Source: Desulfobacula sp. (GTDB taxonomy: Bacteria; Desulfobacterota; Desulfobacteria; Desulfobacterales; Desulfobacteraceae). From it: DNA of 59,905 nt. Location: positions 1 to 59,905 of the forward strand of contig JAKIUJ010000002.1 of the NCBI GenBank assembly GCA_021647625.1, in the 5' to 3' direction. Below are positions 34,345-43,132 of this stretch, one piece after another (position 1 is the stretch's first letter; every line of letters starts with the position of its first letter). The notes under the pieces were generated by a model, which ran no database searches, had not been told where the DNA came from, and saw nothing but the letters and a program-made list of their open reading frames with translations. The translations under genes and the position numbers were made by a program.

Positions 34345-35730
34345 TTAATCGTTCGGAATTTGTCTAATTTTTTCAATTTTCGACGTAATATTATTTTTTA
34401 TCCAGGAGCTATCCCACCATTCAACCGGATTAACAAATACATTATTCACGATCATGGAAAAATGCAGGTGGTCGCCTCCGGTCAATCCGGTCAGGCCTGT
34501 AGTACCGATATCCTGGCCCTTTTCGATCAGTTGATTTTCATTCACTGAAATCTGGCTTAAATGGGCATATAGGCTGCACAAACCAAAGCCATGATCAATA
34601 ATCACTGTATTGCCGAAAATACCTTCAAAGGCTGCAAATATGACCCTGCCTGAATTGGCCGCTTTTACCGATGCGTTAGATGTTGATGCCAGATCAATAC
34701 CCAAGTGAACAGCTTTGTCTATCTCCTTGCCCTTATACTTGTAAACCCGCCTGTCTGCAAAACCGGATCGTCGGGCAGAGCCTTTCAATCGTGAGAAACG
34801 ACCGTTCCAGTATAGCTTATTTTCAGTCACTTTGGATTTGCTTAATATGGTTTCAACATTCTGTTTTCGGATCTCACCATTAATATAAAGATATTTTTCC
34901 AATAAGGGATTTTTTTCATTTTGAAAATTATTTTCAGCGTTGATACCGATCTCAAAATCAGGAATTGTATGTTCAAGAAAACGATCCGAAATATTGAGCA
35001 CATCGTTTTTAAACCGTTTATCTCGAATATAATGATAAAATCCTCGATTAGTTGTATTACCCGCAGCGTCCTCAGCAACCACTGAAATTTGGGTATCCGG
35101 TCCCTGTAGATGATTTAATGCAAAAAAAGCAGCATGTATATTTTCATCATCAAACATTCCGGCATGACCTGGAAAATAATTATTTCCGACTTTGATACCA
35201 GTTTTAATATTCTTCTCAAACACTTTATAGATAATCAGACCCGAGCCGCCTCGCTCGATATTATGACGTCTGGTTAAAATAGTTACCTTTGGCGGTTTTG
35301 AATCAATGGTCACTTTCTTTTCAACATAAAAAATATTGCCTTTGCCCCATCCACGCCAGGAAAAATCTGAAACCATCACACGAAAAACAGCCTCACCGTC
35401 AGTCATCCCATACTTCCACGATTCAATAGGTATTAAAAACGCATCCTGTTTGATCTTGGTATCGGAAAAAAAACCGGATATTCCTGGTGCCTGATATTCT
35501 TTTTCAAGCAATACTTTTTCATTTCCCTCCTGCATAATGGAAATGACTATTTTGCGAAGGCCTGTTTTTTGATCGGCTATGTTTACAGACATCTCATAGG
35601 ATTTTTTCAAATATTGTGACGGCAATTTAATATCAACAGATGGCAGGGTTCCCTCAAATTTGTTAATAAGCACCCAGGCAAACGAAATGAACGTAACTAT
35701 AACAAGAGCGGATACGACAACTTTTTTCAT
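34345..35730 (-). CDS. M23-family (LytM) metallopeptidase with N-terminal beta domain
   Basis: This protein has 461 residues. An N-terminal signal anchor (ALVIVTFISFAWVLI) is followed by a long beta-rich region that reads like Ig-type domains (YEMSVNIADQKTGLRKIVIS; VTILTRRHNIERGG). The C-terminal M23 domain has HLGIDLAS (first His and Asp ligands), VIIDHGFGLCSLYAHLS and DHLHFSMIV, so the zinc site is complete and it should be an active endopeptidase on peptidoglycan cross-links. ATG 35730 has GGGA upstream; a TTG sits directly before it. It acts in the periplasm in wall remodelling. Confidence 0.85.
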   Translation of the reverse strand: MKKVVVSALVIVTFISFAWVLINKFEGTLPSVDIKLPSQYLKKSYEMSVNIADQKTGLRKIVISIMQEGNEKVLLEKEYQAPGISGFFSDTKIKQDAFLIPIESWKYGMTDGEAVFRVMVSDFSWRGWGKGNIFYVEKKVTIDSKPPKVTILTRRHNIERGGSGLIIYKVFEKNIKTGIKVGNNYFPGHAGMFDDENIHAAFFALNHLQGPDTQISVVAEDAAGNTTNRGFYHYIRDKRFKNDVLNISDRFLEHTIPDFEIGINAENNFQNEKNPLLEKYLYINGEIRKQNVETILSKSKVTENKLYWNGRFSRLKGSARRSGFADRRVYKYKGKEIDKAVHLGIDLASTSNASVKAANSGRVIFAAFEGIFGNTVIIDHGFGLCSLYAHLSQISVNENQLIEKGQDIGTTGLTGLTGGDHLHFSMIVNNVFVNPVEWWDSSWIKNNITSKIEKIRQIPND

Positions 35731-35965
35731 CAATAATCCCTATTTTTTCAGTAGGTTAGTTCAGTGCTAAATCAAAATTACCGTAAAATAGCAGCTATGA
35801 TCAAACTTATCAAGGAATTTTGTATGCTTGCCCCGTACAAACACATCTAAATCTATTCAATCTTATGAATCCAGTGTTTTAACGCAGACCTGTATGCCCA
35901 GTGTAATCCATTGTAAATTGAAAAATTAAAACCTATACAAATTTTACATGCGTTCACCCTAATTC

Positions 35966-35992
35966 TTGACATTTTTGAACTCAAAATATAAT
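35966..35992 (+). promoter_or_regulatory. Sigma-70-type promoter candidate of the kdsA-lpt-rpoN operon
   Basis: A perfect -35 (TTGACA, 35966-35971) and a perfect -10 (TATAAT, 35987-35992) are separated by 15 bp, two shorter than ideal. They lie about 35 bp before the kdsA ATG, in an otherwise empty 280-bp gap after the divergent M23 gene. Confidence 0.55.
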
Positions 35993-36027
35993 TTGGCTCC
36001 AAACAAACTCTATTTTTGGATTCATTT

Positions 36028-36840
36028 ATGACAAATTTTTTTTCAAAGTTAACCGACACACCCGAACCTGAATTTTTCCTTATTGCAGGCCCATGCGTTA
36101 TAGAAAGTTATGATATAACTTTTTCAATAGCACAGCAATTAAAACTCATTTGTGATCGGCAAAAAATCCCATTTATTTTTAAAGCGTCGTGTGACAAAGC
36201 AAACCGTACATCAATCCATTCTTTCAGAGGGCCCGGGTTTGATGAAGGATTGGATATTCTTGGCACGATAAAAAAAAAGCTGGCTGTCCGCGTGATTTCG
36301 GATATTCACCTGCCGGAACATGCCAAGATGGCAGCAGATACACTTGATGTCATTCAAATCCCTGCTTTTCTATGCCGCCAGACAGATTTAATTATTGCTG
36401 CCTGCAAAACCCAAAAGCCTGTGAATATAAAAAAAGGACAATTCCTTTCACCAAAGGAATGTGGAAATATTCTGAACAAAGTCAAAGAAACCGGGAATCC
36501 GGACATCTGCATTACTGAACGCGGAGTGTCTTTTGGCTACAATAATCTTGTGGTGGATTTCAGATCCATCCCCATTATCCAATCTTTCAATGTACCGGTT
36601 GTTTTTGATGCAACCCATAGCGTTCAACTGCCGGGTGGTGCCTCTGATTCTTCTGCAGGAGACAGGGAATATGTCCCTACCCTGTCAAAAGCCGCCATTG
36701 CGGCAGGTGCTGACGGATTATTCATTGAAACTCACCCGGACCCGGATAAAGCGCTTTGCGACGGCCCAAACTCATGGCCCCTGAATCAGATAGAAGACCT
36801 GTTAAGAAAACTTAGAGCGATCAAACGAGTAGTCGGATAA
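36028..36840 (+). CDS. kdsA: 3-deoxy-8-phosphooctulonate (KDO8P) synthase
   Basis: This TIM-barrel enzyme has 270 residues. FFLIAGPCVIES is the PEP-site start, FKASCDKANRTS a family hallmark, and KKGQFLSPKE with ITERGVSFGYNNLVVDFRS complete the arabinose-5-phosphate site; the ATHSVQLPGG stretch carries a metal-type His. A Cys is present near GPCVIES. It condenses arabinose 5-phosphate with PEP to form KDO 8-phosphate for LPS core. I choose ATG 36028 over an in-frame TTG at 36016. It opens the plus-strand operon with kdsC. Confidence 0.95.
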   Translation: MTNFFSKLTDTPEPEFFLIAGPCVIESYDITFSIAQQLKLICDRQKIPFIFKASCDKANRTSIHSFRGPGFDEGLDILGTIKKKLAVRVISDIHLPEHAKMAADTLDVIQIPAFLCRQTDLIIAACKTQKPVNIKKGQFLSPKECGNILNKVKETGNPDICITERGVSFGYNNLVVDFRSIPIIQSFNVPVVFDATHSVQLPGGASDSSAGDREYVPTLSKAAIAAGADGLFIETHPDPDKALCDGPNSWPLNQIEDLLRKLRAIKRVVG

Positions 36841-36845
36841 GAATA

Positions 36846-37361
36846 ATGGAATCGAAACTATCCAAAATTAAAATGCTATTGCTGGATGTTGACGGTGTGC
36901 TCACAGATGGTAGCGTTACCTATACAGATGCCGGCGAACAAATCAAACAATTCAATGCAAAAGATGGCCTGGGATTAAGGCTTTTAATGGATTCTAATAT
37001 TAAAGTTGGGATTATCACAGGTAGAACATCCAAGGCACTGCACCATCGTTGTAAAAATCTTGGTATCAGCTTAATCTTTGATGGTATCAAAGACAAATCC
37101 CGTGTACTTTCAAAAATTACAACTCAAACCGGTATAGATCCTGAGCATATTGCCTTTGTGGGTGATGACCTGATTGATCTTGGCGTTATGAAACGGGTGG
37201 GTCTGCCCATTTGTGTAGCCGATGCAGCGCAGGATGTCATTTGCCATGCACACATTGTTACCAAAAAAGGGGGGGGCCAAGGTGCTGTGAGAGAAGTGTG
37301 CGAGCAGATTTTAAAAGCAAAAGGATTGTGGGACAATATTCTGGATAAATATGCATTATGA
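36846..37361 (+). CDS. kdsC: KDO8P phosphatase, HAD family
   Basis: This protein has 171 residues, the typical YrbI/KdsC length without a cap domain. LLLDVDGVLTDGSVTY is the HAD motif I with both catalytic Asp residues, GIITGRTSKAL motif II, and HIAFVGDDLIDLGVMKRVG motif IV. It removes phosphate from KDO 8-phosphate just after KdsA. It is encoded 5 bp after kdsA and overlaps lptC by ATGA, so KDO synthesis is tied to LPS transport genes, as in many proteobacteria. Confidence 0.94.
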   Translation: MESKLSKIKMLLLDVDGVLTDGSVTYTDAGEQIKQFNAKDGLGLRLLMDSNIKVGIITGRTSKALHHRCKNLGISLIFDGIKDKSRVLSKITTQTGIDPEHIAFVGDDLIDLGVMKRVGLPICVADAAQDVICHAHIVTKKGGGQGAVREVCEQILKAKGLWDNILDKYAL

Positions 37362-37936
37362 CCCAATCAGTTCAACACAAACTGACCTACTCCTTAATTG
37401 GAACAATGATCTTGGTGTCACTTGTTATCGGTGGGTATTTTTACATCGACAAATGGCTCTCCGAGCCCATAGAGATAAAAGATGTCAAAATAGATACTAA
37501 AGCTGCACTTAAATTAAACATATTAAAACAGATTTCAAAAAAAAACGGCATAAAAGAATGGGCACTTGAAGCAAAATCAGCCACACTGTTAAAAAATGAG
37601 GACAAGGCCGTACTTATTGAAGTCAGCGTTGTCTTTTTCACCAAAGACAACAAACAAGTACATTTAAAATCACAAAAAGGTGTATTGGATACCAAAAAGC
37701 ATAACATGACCTTTTCAGACCATGTTGTTGTTACCTATGAAGCTTCTGTACTGCGAACAGATCAGTTGCATTATAACAAAAAAAAACATATAATCTATTC
37801 CGATGCGCAAGTGAGGCTTGAAAAGCAGGGTTCGATCATTGAGGCCGATTCAATGACCATAAATCTAAACAACACCACCACCATTTTAACAGGACATGTT
37901 AAAGGACAATTCCGTGATAATTTCAAACTCCAATAA
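37358..37936 (+). CDS. lptC: LPS export protein LptC
   Basis: This protein has 192 residues. One N-terminal membrane anchor (LIGTMILVSLVIGGYFYI) is followed by a periplasmic beta-jellyroll. Repeated beta motifs such as WALEAKSATLLKNEDKAVLIEVSVVFF and HNMTFSDHVVVTYEA are typical of LptC. It hands LPS from LptBFG to LptA in the periplasm. Sequence conservation in this family is low, but the order kdsC-lptC-lptA-lptB makes the call firm. Confidence 0.9.
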   Translation: MTQSVQHKLTYSLIGTMILVSLVIGGYFYIDKWLSEPIEIKDVKIDTKAALKLNILKQISKKNGIKEWALEAKSATLLKNEDKAVLIEVSVVFFTKDNKQVHLKSQKGVLDTKKHNMTFSDHVVVTYEASVLRTDQLHYNKKKHIIYSDAQVRLEKQGSIIEADSMTINLNNTTTILTGHVKGQFRDNFKLQ

Positions 37937-38483
37937 TGCCAGATCGATACTATCTTTAACCTTTCTTATCATTGGTTTATCCATATTTTTTATATTTGAC
38001 CCGGTCTTTGCACAATCTGAAACTAAAATAGACAAGACCATCCCGACGTATGTGGTATCCGACAAAATGGTGGCCAAAAAAAACACCTCAATGGTTGAAT
38101 TTATCGGGAATGTTAAAGTAACCCGTGATGATTCAATCATGCTGGCCGACTCAATAAAAATCTTTTTTAATGAAAATAATAATACCAATAATAAAAAAGA
38201 CGACTCCCCTCAAAACAATGTAAAAAAAATAGTATCAATCGGAAATATTCGATATACAGCAGGAGAACACAAGGCATTTGCAGACCGGGCAGTATATACA
38301 ACAGCAGATGGAATATTAGTTTTAACCGGAAAGTCTCCAAAACTCGTCACAGGTTCAAGCTTTGTTACAGGTAAAAAAATTACATTGTTTCGAAAACAAG
38401 ATAAGGTAATCGTTGAAAGTGATGGTACACAACGCGTAGAAGCACTTTTTAACCCCGAAGACACCCCCGAAGACAAACAATAA
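37914..38483 (+). CDS. lptA: LPS periplasmic bridge protein LptA
   Basis: This protein has 189 residues with a signal peptide (LSLTFLIIGLSIFFIFDPVFAQ) and an LptA/OstA jellyroll (TSMVEFIGNVKVTRDDSIMLADSIKIFF; IVSIGNIRYTAGEHKAFADRAVY). A low-complexity Asn/Lys insertion (NENNNTNNKKDD) sits between strands. I place the start at GTG 37914 because AAAGGA lies 7 nt upstream; an in-frame ATG at 37896 lies further inside lptC. It overlaps lptC by 23 nt. It forms the periplasmic bridge for LPS. Confidence 0.88.
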   Translation: MIISNSNNARSILSLTFLIIGLSIFFIFDPVFAQSETKIDKTIPTYVVSDKMVAKKNTSMVEFIGNVKVTRDDSIMLADSIKIFFNENNNTNNKKDDSPQNNVKKIVSIGNIRYTAGEHKAFADRAVYTTADGILVLTGKSPKLVTGSSFVTGKKITLFRKQDKVIVESDGTQRVEALFNPEDTPEDKQ

Positions 38484-38496
38484 CGGCCAGACAATA

Positions 38497-39219
38497 ATGA
38501 CCCAACTGGTATTAAATAATCTGATAAAGATCTATAATGGCAAAAAAGTTGTAGACAACGTGAGCCTCTGTGTAAAACAAGGCCAGGTTACCGGACTTTT
38601 GGGCCCCAACGGTGCGGGAAAAACAACCACTTTCTATATGTCTGTCGGCTTGATCAAGCCCAATGGTGGAACCGTTCTTATTGACCAGGACGATATTACA
38701 CAATACCCCATGTACATCAGGGCGCGTAAGGGGATCGGATATTTACCCCAGGAATCAAGTATTTTTAAAAAATTGACCGTAAAGCAGAATATAACGGCTA
38801 TACTTGAAGTCATACAAAAAAACAAATTTAATGCACAAGAAAAAGCCATGGGCCTTATGAAAGAGTTGGGTATTGATAATCTTGCCGGTCAAAAAGCGCA
38901 TTCTCTTTCAGGTGGAGAGAGACGTAGACTTGAAATTTGTCGTGTTCTGGCTACAGACCCTTTATTCATTCTTCTGGATGAACCCTTTGCCGGCATTGAT
39001 CCTCTGGCCGTAATTGATATTCAACAGATTATTTATCAGTTGACTAAAAAAGGAATCGGCGTTTTAATATCAGACCATAATGTAAGGGAAACTCTTGGTG
39101 TTTGTAATAATGCATACATTATGAACCAGGGAAAAGTTATTGAATCGGGCGACCCTGAGACAATCATTTCAAGTAAAATAGCAAAAAAAATATATTTGGG
39201 AGAGAATTTTAAACTTTAA
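38497..39219 (+). CDS. lptB: LPS transport ATPase LptB
   Basis: This ATPase has 240 residues. Walker A GPNGAGKTTTFYM, Q-loop GYLPQESSIFKKLTV, signature LSGGERRRLEICR, Walker B FILLDEPFAGIDP and the switch His in LISDHNVRETLG match LptB closely. It powers extraction of LPS from the inner membrane with LptF/LptG, which are not in this window. Its TAA overlaps the rpoN ATG (TAATG), the conserved lptB-rpoN junction. Confidence 0.95.
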   Translation: MTQLVLNNLIKIYNGKKVVDNVSLCVKQGQVTGLLGPNGAGKTTTFYMSVGLIKPNGGTVLIDQDDITQYPMYIRARKGIGYLPQESSIFKKLTVKQNITAILEVIQKNKFNAQEKAMGLMKELGIDNLAGQKAHSLSGGERRRLEICRVLATDPLFILLDEPFAGIDPLAVIDIQQIIYQLTKKGIGVLISDHNVRETLGVCNNAYIMNQGKVIESGDPETIISSKIAKKIYLGENFKL

Positions 39220-40661
39220 TGGAACTTGGATTACATCAAAGCCTTGTATTAACGCAGCAACTTGTAATGACGCCTCAGCTGCAACAGGCCATCAAACTGC
39301 TTCAATTGTCCCGCCTTGAACTTGCTGAAATGATCCAGCAGGAAATGGAACAGAACCCGGCATTAGAAGAGTCAAGTTCCCAAGATTCGAATGACAACAA
39401 AATTACTGCCAAAGAAAGCGAAACGCTTTCTTCTGAAAAAGAAGCACCGATTAAAGAAGTCACCATAGAAGAAAAAGTCAGGAGCGATACTGACTGGGAG
39501 AACTACATAAACGAGTACAACTCCACGGGTCGTGTATATTCACAATCCGAGTACACGGAAGCACCAAATTTTGAAGCATTCACTTCAGCCAAAAAAACAT
39601 TAGACGTCCACTTAACATGGCAATTGAGACTACATGAACTGAATGAAGAAGATAAAAAAATTGGTCACCTGATCATTGGTAATTTAAACAGAGATGGATA
39701 CCTTTGCAGTGATATGGAAGAGCTTGCCGAAGTTTCCGGTTCCAGTTCGGAACGTGTCGAAGAGGTGCTAAAAATCCTCCAGAAATTTGACCCGCCCGGA
39801 GTCTGCGCAAGAGATCTTTGTGAAACCTTGCTTATTCAAGTCCAGCAACTGGGAATAGAGAACAGGATCATTACTCAGATTATCACCCATCATTTAAAAA
39901 ATCTTGAGAACCGCAACAGCAAAAAGATTGCAAAAGCATTAAAAATAACGGTTGAAGATGTCAGAGCTGCGGTTAAAATCATTCAATTTCTCGAACCTAA
40001 ACCCGGTCGCAAATTCTCTACTGACGAACCCGCCTATATCACTCCTGACATTTATGTATACAAGGACGGAGACGGATTTAAAATTGTAATGAATGATGAC
40101 GGATTACCCAAGCTTAGAATCAACCGTTTTTACAAAAATGCGATTGCCAACGGGCAAAAGATTTCCAAAGATACAAAAAACTATCTTAACGAGAAGATGC
40201 AGTCTGCGTCCTGGCTGATTAAAAGTATTCATCAGCGTCAAAAAACCATCTATCTTGTTATGGAAAGTCTTTTAAAATTTCAAAGTGAATTTTTCGAAAA
40301 AGGTATCGCTTATTTAAAACCATTGATTTTAAAAGATATTGCCGAAGACATTGAAATGCATGAATCTACAATCAGTCGTGTTACCACAAACAAATATGCC
40401 TACACCCCGCAGGGACTTTTTGAACTTAAATATTTTTTCAATTCATCCATTGAGCGGACCGGAGGAGACTCCATGGCCTCTGCCAGTGTTAAAGAAAAAA
40501 TAAGGCTTTTGATTGGGAAAGAAGATCCGGAACACCCGTTAAGTGATGAAAAAATTGCAAGTATTCTGCAAGATGCCAATATCCAAATAGCGAGGCGAAC
40601 GGTTGCCAAGTACAGGAAAGTATTAAATATACTTCCTTCAAATAAACGAAAACAGCTTTAG
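39219..40661 (+). CDS. rpoN: RNA polymerase sigma-54 factor
   Basis: This protein has 480 residues in three parts. Region I is Gln/Leu-rich (LGLHQSLVLTQQLVMTPQLQQ), which binds activators; region II is acidic; region III contains the core-binding domain, the HTH (LKDIAEDIEMHESTISRVT) and the RpoN box ARRTVAKYRK near the end, which reads the -24 element. It directs polymerase to GG-N10-GC promoters, and three candidates with differing quality occur in this window. It is coupled to lptB and followed 10 bp later by hpf. Confidence 0.96.
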   Translation: MELGLHQSLVLTQQLVMTPQLQQAIKLLQLSRLELAEMIQQEMEQNPALEESSSQDSNDNKITAKESETLSSEKEAPIKEVTIEEKVRSDTDWENYINEYNSTGRVYSQSEYTEAPNFEAFTSAKKTLDVHLTWQLRLHELNEEDKKIGHLIIGNLNRDGYLCSDMEELAEVSGSSSERVEEVLKILQKFDPPGVCARDLCETLLIQVQQLGIENRIITQIITHHLKNLENRNSKKIAKALKITVEDVRAAVKIIQFLEPKPGRKFSTDEPAYITPDIYVYKDGDGFKIVMNDDGLPKLRINRFYKNAIANGQKISKDTKNYLNEKMQSASWLIKSIHQRQKTIYLVMESLLKFQSEFFEKGIAYLKPLILKDIAEDIEMHESTISRVTTNKYAYTPQGLFELKYFFNSSIERTGGDSMASASVKEKIRLLIGKEDPEHPLSDEKIASILQDANIQIARRTVAKYRKVLNILPSNKRKQL

Positions 40662-40671
40662 GGAGGTTTTT

Positions 40672-41223
40672 ATGCAAACAACGGTAACCTTTAAAAAGAT
40701 AGATCCCTCAAGTTCCTTAAAAACCTATGTCAAAAAAAAATTAGACCGATTTGATAAAATGCTGGACAGTCCGTCCGAAGCACATATTGTTTTGTCCGTT
40801 GAAAAAATCAGACACATAGCTGAAATCACTTTGACATGTGATCGGCTGAAAATTCATGCCAAGGAAGATTCTGAGCACATGTATGCATCTATAGATGCAC
40901 TGATGGATAAAGTTAAATCTCAAATCAGCAAACACAAAGAAAAAATCAAACATCATAAGTCCGGAAACAAACAAAGCATTAAAAATGAATCCATTGAACC
41001 CGTTGACTCCGACTATTCAACAGGTTCTTTTGATCAATCGGTGTTCGACTCTATTATTATCGAAACCATAGACTATAAGCCCATGGACGTTGAAGATGCA
41101 GTTATTGAATTGAACTCTGGAAAGCAGTCTTTTTTTGTTTTTAACAATGCCAGATCCGAGCAACTTAATGTCTTATATAAACACAATAACGGTAAGCTGG
41201 GACTTATCCAGCCCATAGGATAA
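40672..41223 (+). CDS. hpf: Ribosome hibernation promoting factor, long form
   Basis: This protein has 183 residues. The N-terminal HPF/YfiA domain (about 1-95) ends in a Lys/His-rich helix (KVKSQISKHKEKIKHHKSG). The C-terminal dimerisation domain (about 120-183) includes KPMDVEDAVIELNSGKQSFFVFNNA and LGLIQP. Long HPF joins two 70S ribosomes into inactive 100S dimers in resting cells. The site GGGAGG precedes the ATG. It is conserved behind rpoN, hence the older name sigma-54 modulation protein. Confidence 0.93.
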   Translation: MQTTVTFKKIDPSSSLKTYVKKKLDRFDKMLDSPSEAHIVLSVEKIRHIAEITLTCDRLKIHAKEDSEHMYASIDALMDKVKSQISKHKEKIKHHKSGNKQSIKNESIEPVDSDYSTGSFDQSVFDSIIIETIDYKPMDVEDAVIELNSGKQSFFVFNNARSEQLNVLYKHNNGKLGLIQPIG

Positions 41224-41232
41224 ATTAAGTAA

Positions 41233-41691
41233 ATGAAAATCAGTCAGCTTCTTGATAAAAATACGATTATAGCCGACCTTAAATCCACTGATAAAAGCGG
41301 TGTTATTGCAGAACTTGCAGCCGCCATCTCAGAATGCACCAAAGCCACTGCAGATCAAATTGCCGAAGTTTTAAAGGAACGCGAACAATTAGGCAGTACC
41401 GGTATTGGTGGCGGTATTGCCATACCACACGGCAAACTTGATCTGGTCGATACCATTGTCGTGGGATTTGGTTTGAGCCCAAAAGGACTTGAATACGATT
41501 CCCTTGATAACAAACCCGTCCATATCTTTTTTGTATTGTTAACGCCTGTGAATTCCACGGGCGGACATCTCAAGGTATTGGCGCAAATTTCCAAGCTCCT
41601 GAAAATGGAACAATTTAAAAAGGGCTTGATGGCTTCAACATCCGTTGATGAAATTTACGATCTAATCAAGGAGCAAGATGAAGATTTCTAA
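41233..41691 (+). CDS. ptsN: Nitrogen PTS EIIA protein
   Basis: This EIIA-fructose/Ntr type domain has 152 residues. GSTGIGGGIAIPHGKL contains the phospho-acceptor His, and HIFFVLLTPVNSTGGHLKVLAQISKLL is the second hallmark. It takes phosphate from NPr/EI-Ntr and acts as a regulator of carbon, nitrogen and potassium balance rather than of sugar import. It follows hpf by 9 bp, in the order rpoN-hpf-ptsN-rapZ known from many proteobacteria. Confidence 0.93.
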   Translation: MKISQLLDKNTIIADLKSTDKSGVIAELAAAISECTKATADQIAEVLKEREQLGSTGIGGGIAIPHGKLDLVDTIVVGFGLSPKGLEYDSLDNKPVHIFFVLLTPVNSTGGHLKVLAQISKLLKMEQFKKGLMASTSVDEIYDLIKEQDEDF

Positions 41692-41700
41692 ATAAACGGC

Positions 41701-41808
41701 ATGACCGGAGCAAGAATGGCCAAAAAACCAAAGGTCTTGACAAAAGATGAAAGGTTTGACTGTTTGCAAGCTATTGAAATAATAATATTTGCAAATTCTT
41801 TCATATAA
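41701..41808 (+). CDS. Possible 35-codon reading frame between ptsN and rapZ
   Basis: The frame ATG 41701 to TAA 41808 encodes a basic-to-hydrophobic peptide (MTGARMAKKPKVLTKDERFD, then LQAIEIIIFANSFI). It fills nearly all of the gap and ends 1 nt before the rapZ ATG, which itself lacks a clear ribosome site. Translation of this frame could feed rapZ. Length alone does not exclude chance. Confidence 0.3.
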   Translation: MTGARMAKKPKVLTKDERFDCLQAIEIIIFANSFI

Positions 41809-41809
41809 A

Positions 41810-42685
41810 ATGCAAAAAGTATACATTATAACCGGTCTTTCCGGATCAGGCAAAACAACGGCGATCCAGGCCTTTGAGGATGCATCTTTTTATTGCGTGG
41901 ATAATATGCCCATTGAACTTCTACCCAAATTCCTTGACCTGCCGTTAAAAGAGAATCCTGATATCAAAGGCCTTGCATTTGTAATGGACATGCGAAGTAA
42001 AAATTTTGTATCCAACTATGAGCCGGAAATGAATGTTGTAAGAGAGTTGGGATTTACGCCCAAAATCATTTTTCTTGAGGCCGATATTGATACACTTCAA
42101 AAAAGATATAGTCAGACACGTCGTCAGCATCCTATTTTTAAAGAAAAAAATCTGCTCGAAAGTATAAAACGAGAAGCGCAGATGATGATGCCGATTAAAA
42201 AAACAGCGCATTCTATTATCAACACAACCAAATTAAATATTCATCAATTAAAATCAAAAATATTAACTTTGATTCACGATGGTGATACAAATTTTAACTT
42301 AACCAAGATTAATATCATTTCATTTGGTTTTAAATACGGTGTCCCAAGAGATGCAGACCTTGTCATGGATATGCGCTTCCTCGCAAATCCATATTTTATT
42401 GCTGAACTTAAAAATCAAGATGGAGAATCCAAGGCCGTTAAAAAATTTATTTTATCAAATCAGGAAACAAAAATTTTTCTTGAAAGGTATCTGGAACTTT
42501 TGGATTATTTAATCCCCCTTTACAAACGGGAAAACAAGGCATACCTTACTATCGCTCTTGGCTGCACAGGTGGTCGACACAGGAGCGTTGCCCTGGCCAG
42601 AAGCATTTTTGAACATCTAAACAACAAAGGGTTCAATCCCGGTTTGATCCACAGGGATATTGACAGGGACATAAAAAACACATGA
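41810..42685 (+). CDS. rapZ: RNase adapter / P-loop protein RapZ
   Basis: This protein has 291 residues. MQKVYIITGLSGSGKTTAIQAFEDASFYCVDNMPIELLPKFL is the RapZ/YvcJ N-terminal P-loop and CVDN motif. The C-terminal domain carries LTIALGCTGGRHRSVALA. In E. coli it senses glucosamine-6-phosphate and guides RNase E to GlmZ; elsewhere it binds GTP and metabolites. I choose ATG 41810; a frame from 41789 would start with TTG. It overlaps the EIIA gene by ATGA. Confidence 0.93.
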   Translation: MQKVYIITGLSGSGKTTAIQAFEDASFYCVDNMPIELLPKFLDLPLKENPDIKGLAFVMDMRSKNFVSNYEPEMNVVRELGFTPKIIFLEADIDTLQKRYSQTRRQHPIFKEKNLLESIKREAQMMMPIKKTAHSIINTTKLNIHQLKSKILTLIHDGDTNFNLTKINIISFGFKYGVPRDADLVMDMRFLANPYFIAELKNQDGESKAVKKFILSNQETKIFLERYLELLDYLIPLYKRENKAYLTIALGCTGGRHRSVALARSIFEHLNNKGFNPGLIHRDIDRDIKNT

Positions 42686-43095
42686 TAGGTATTTTATTAG
42701 TTACACATGCAAATTTAGGTAGTACACTTATTGAAACCGTCGAATTTATACTGGGCGTGGAACAAGAAAATTTAGCTTTTGTCTCAATTAATATTCAGGA
42801 CAAACCCGACAGCCTGAGAAAAAAAATCAAAAAAGTCATTTCAACAGTCGGGACTGAAGATGGGGTACTGATCCTGACGGATATGTTTGGTGGTACACCA
42901 TCCAATTTAAGCTATTCATTTTTGGAAGAAGGCCGGATTGAAGTTATTTCCGGCGTAAACCTTCCGATTCTTTTAAAAGCAGTTACTGCACGATCTAAAC
43001 TTGACATGGAAACATTGACCCTGGCACTCGTAGAGCATGGAAAAAGAAGCATTTCTCTTGCCAGCGGAATCTTAAAAGGGAGCAGGAGAGCCTGA
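42682..43095 (+). CDS. PTS EIIA component, mannose family
   Basis: This 137-residue domain begins MIGILLVTHANLGSTLIETVEFILG, with the phospho-His at residue 9, and contains ILTDMFGGTPSNLSYSF, the EIIA-Man signature. No IIB, IIC or IID mannose genes are nearby, so it is probably regulatory, as in deltaproteobacteria that keep only part of the PTS. It is coupled to rapZ (ATGA) and followed 37 bp later by gap. Confidence 0.9.
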   Translation: MIGILLVTHANLGSTLIETVEFILGVEQENLAFVSINIQDKPDSLRKKIKKVISTVGTEDGVLILTDMFGGTPSNLSYSFLEEGRIEVISGVNLPILLKAVTARSKLDMETLTLALVEHGKRSISLASGILKGSRRA

Positions 43096-43132
43096 GAATT
43101 TTTGTTCCACTAAACCCAAAAGGAGGCAAAGC

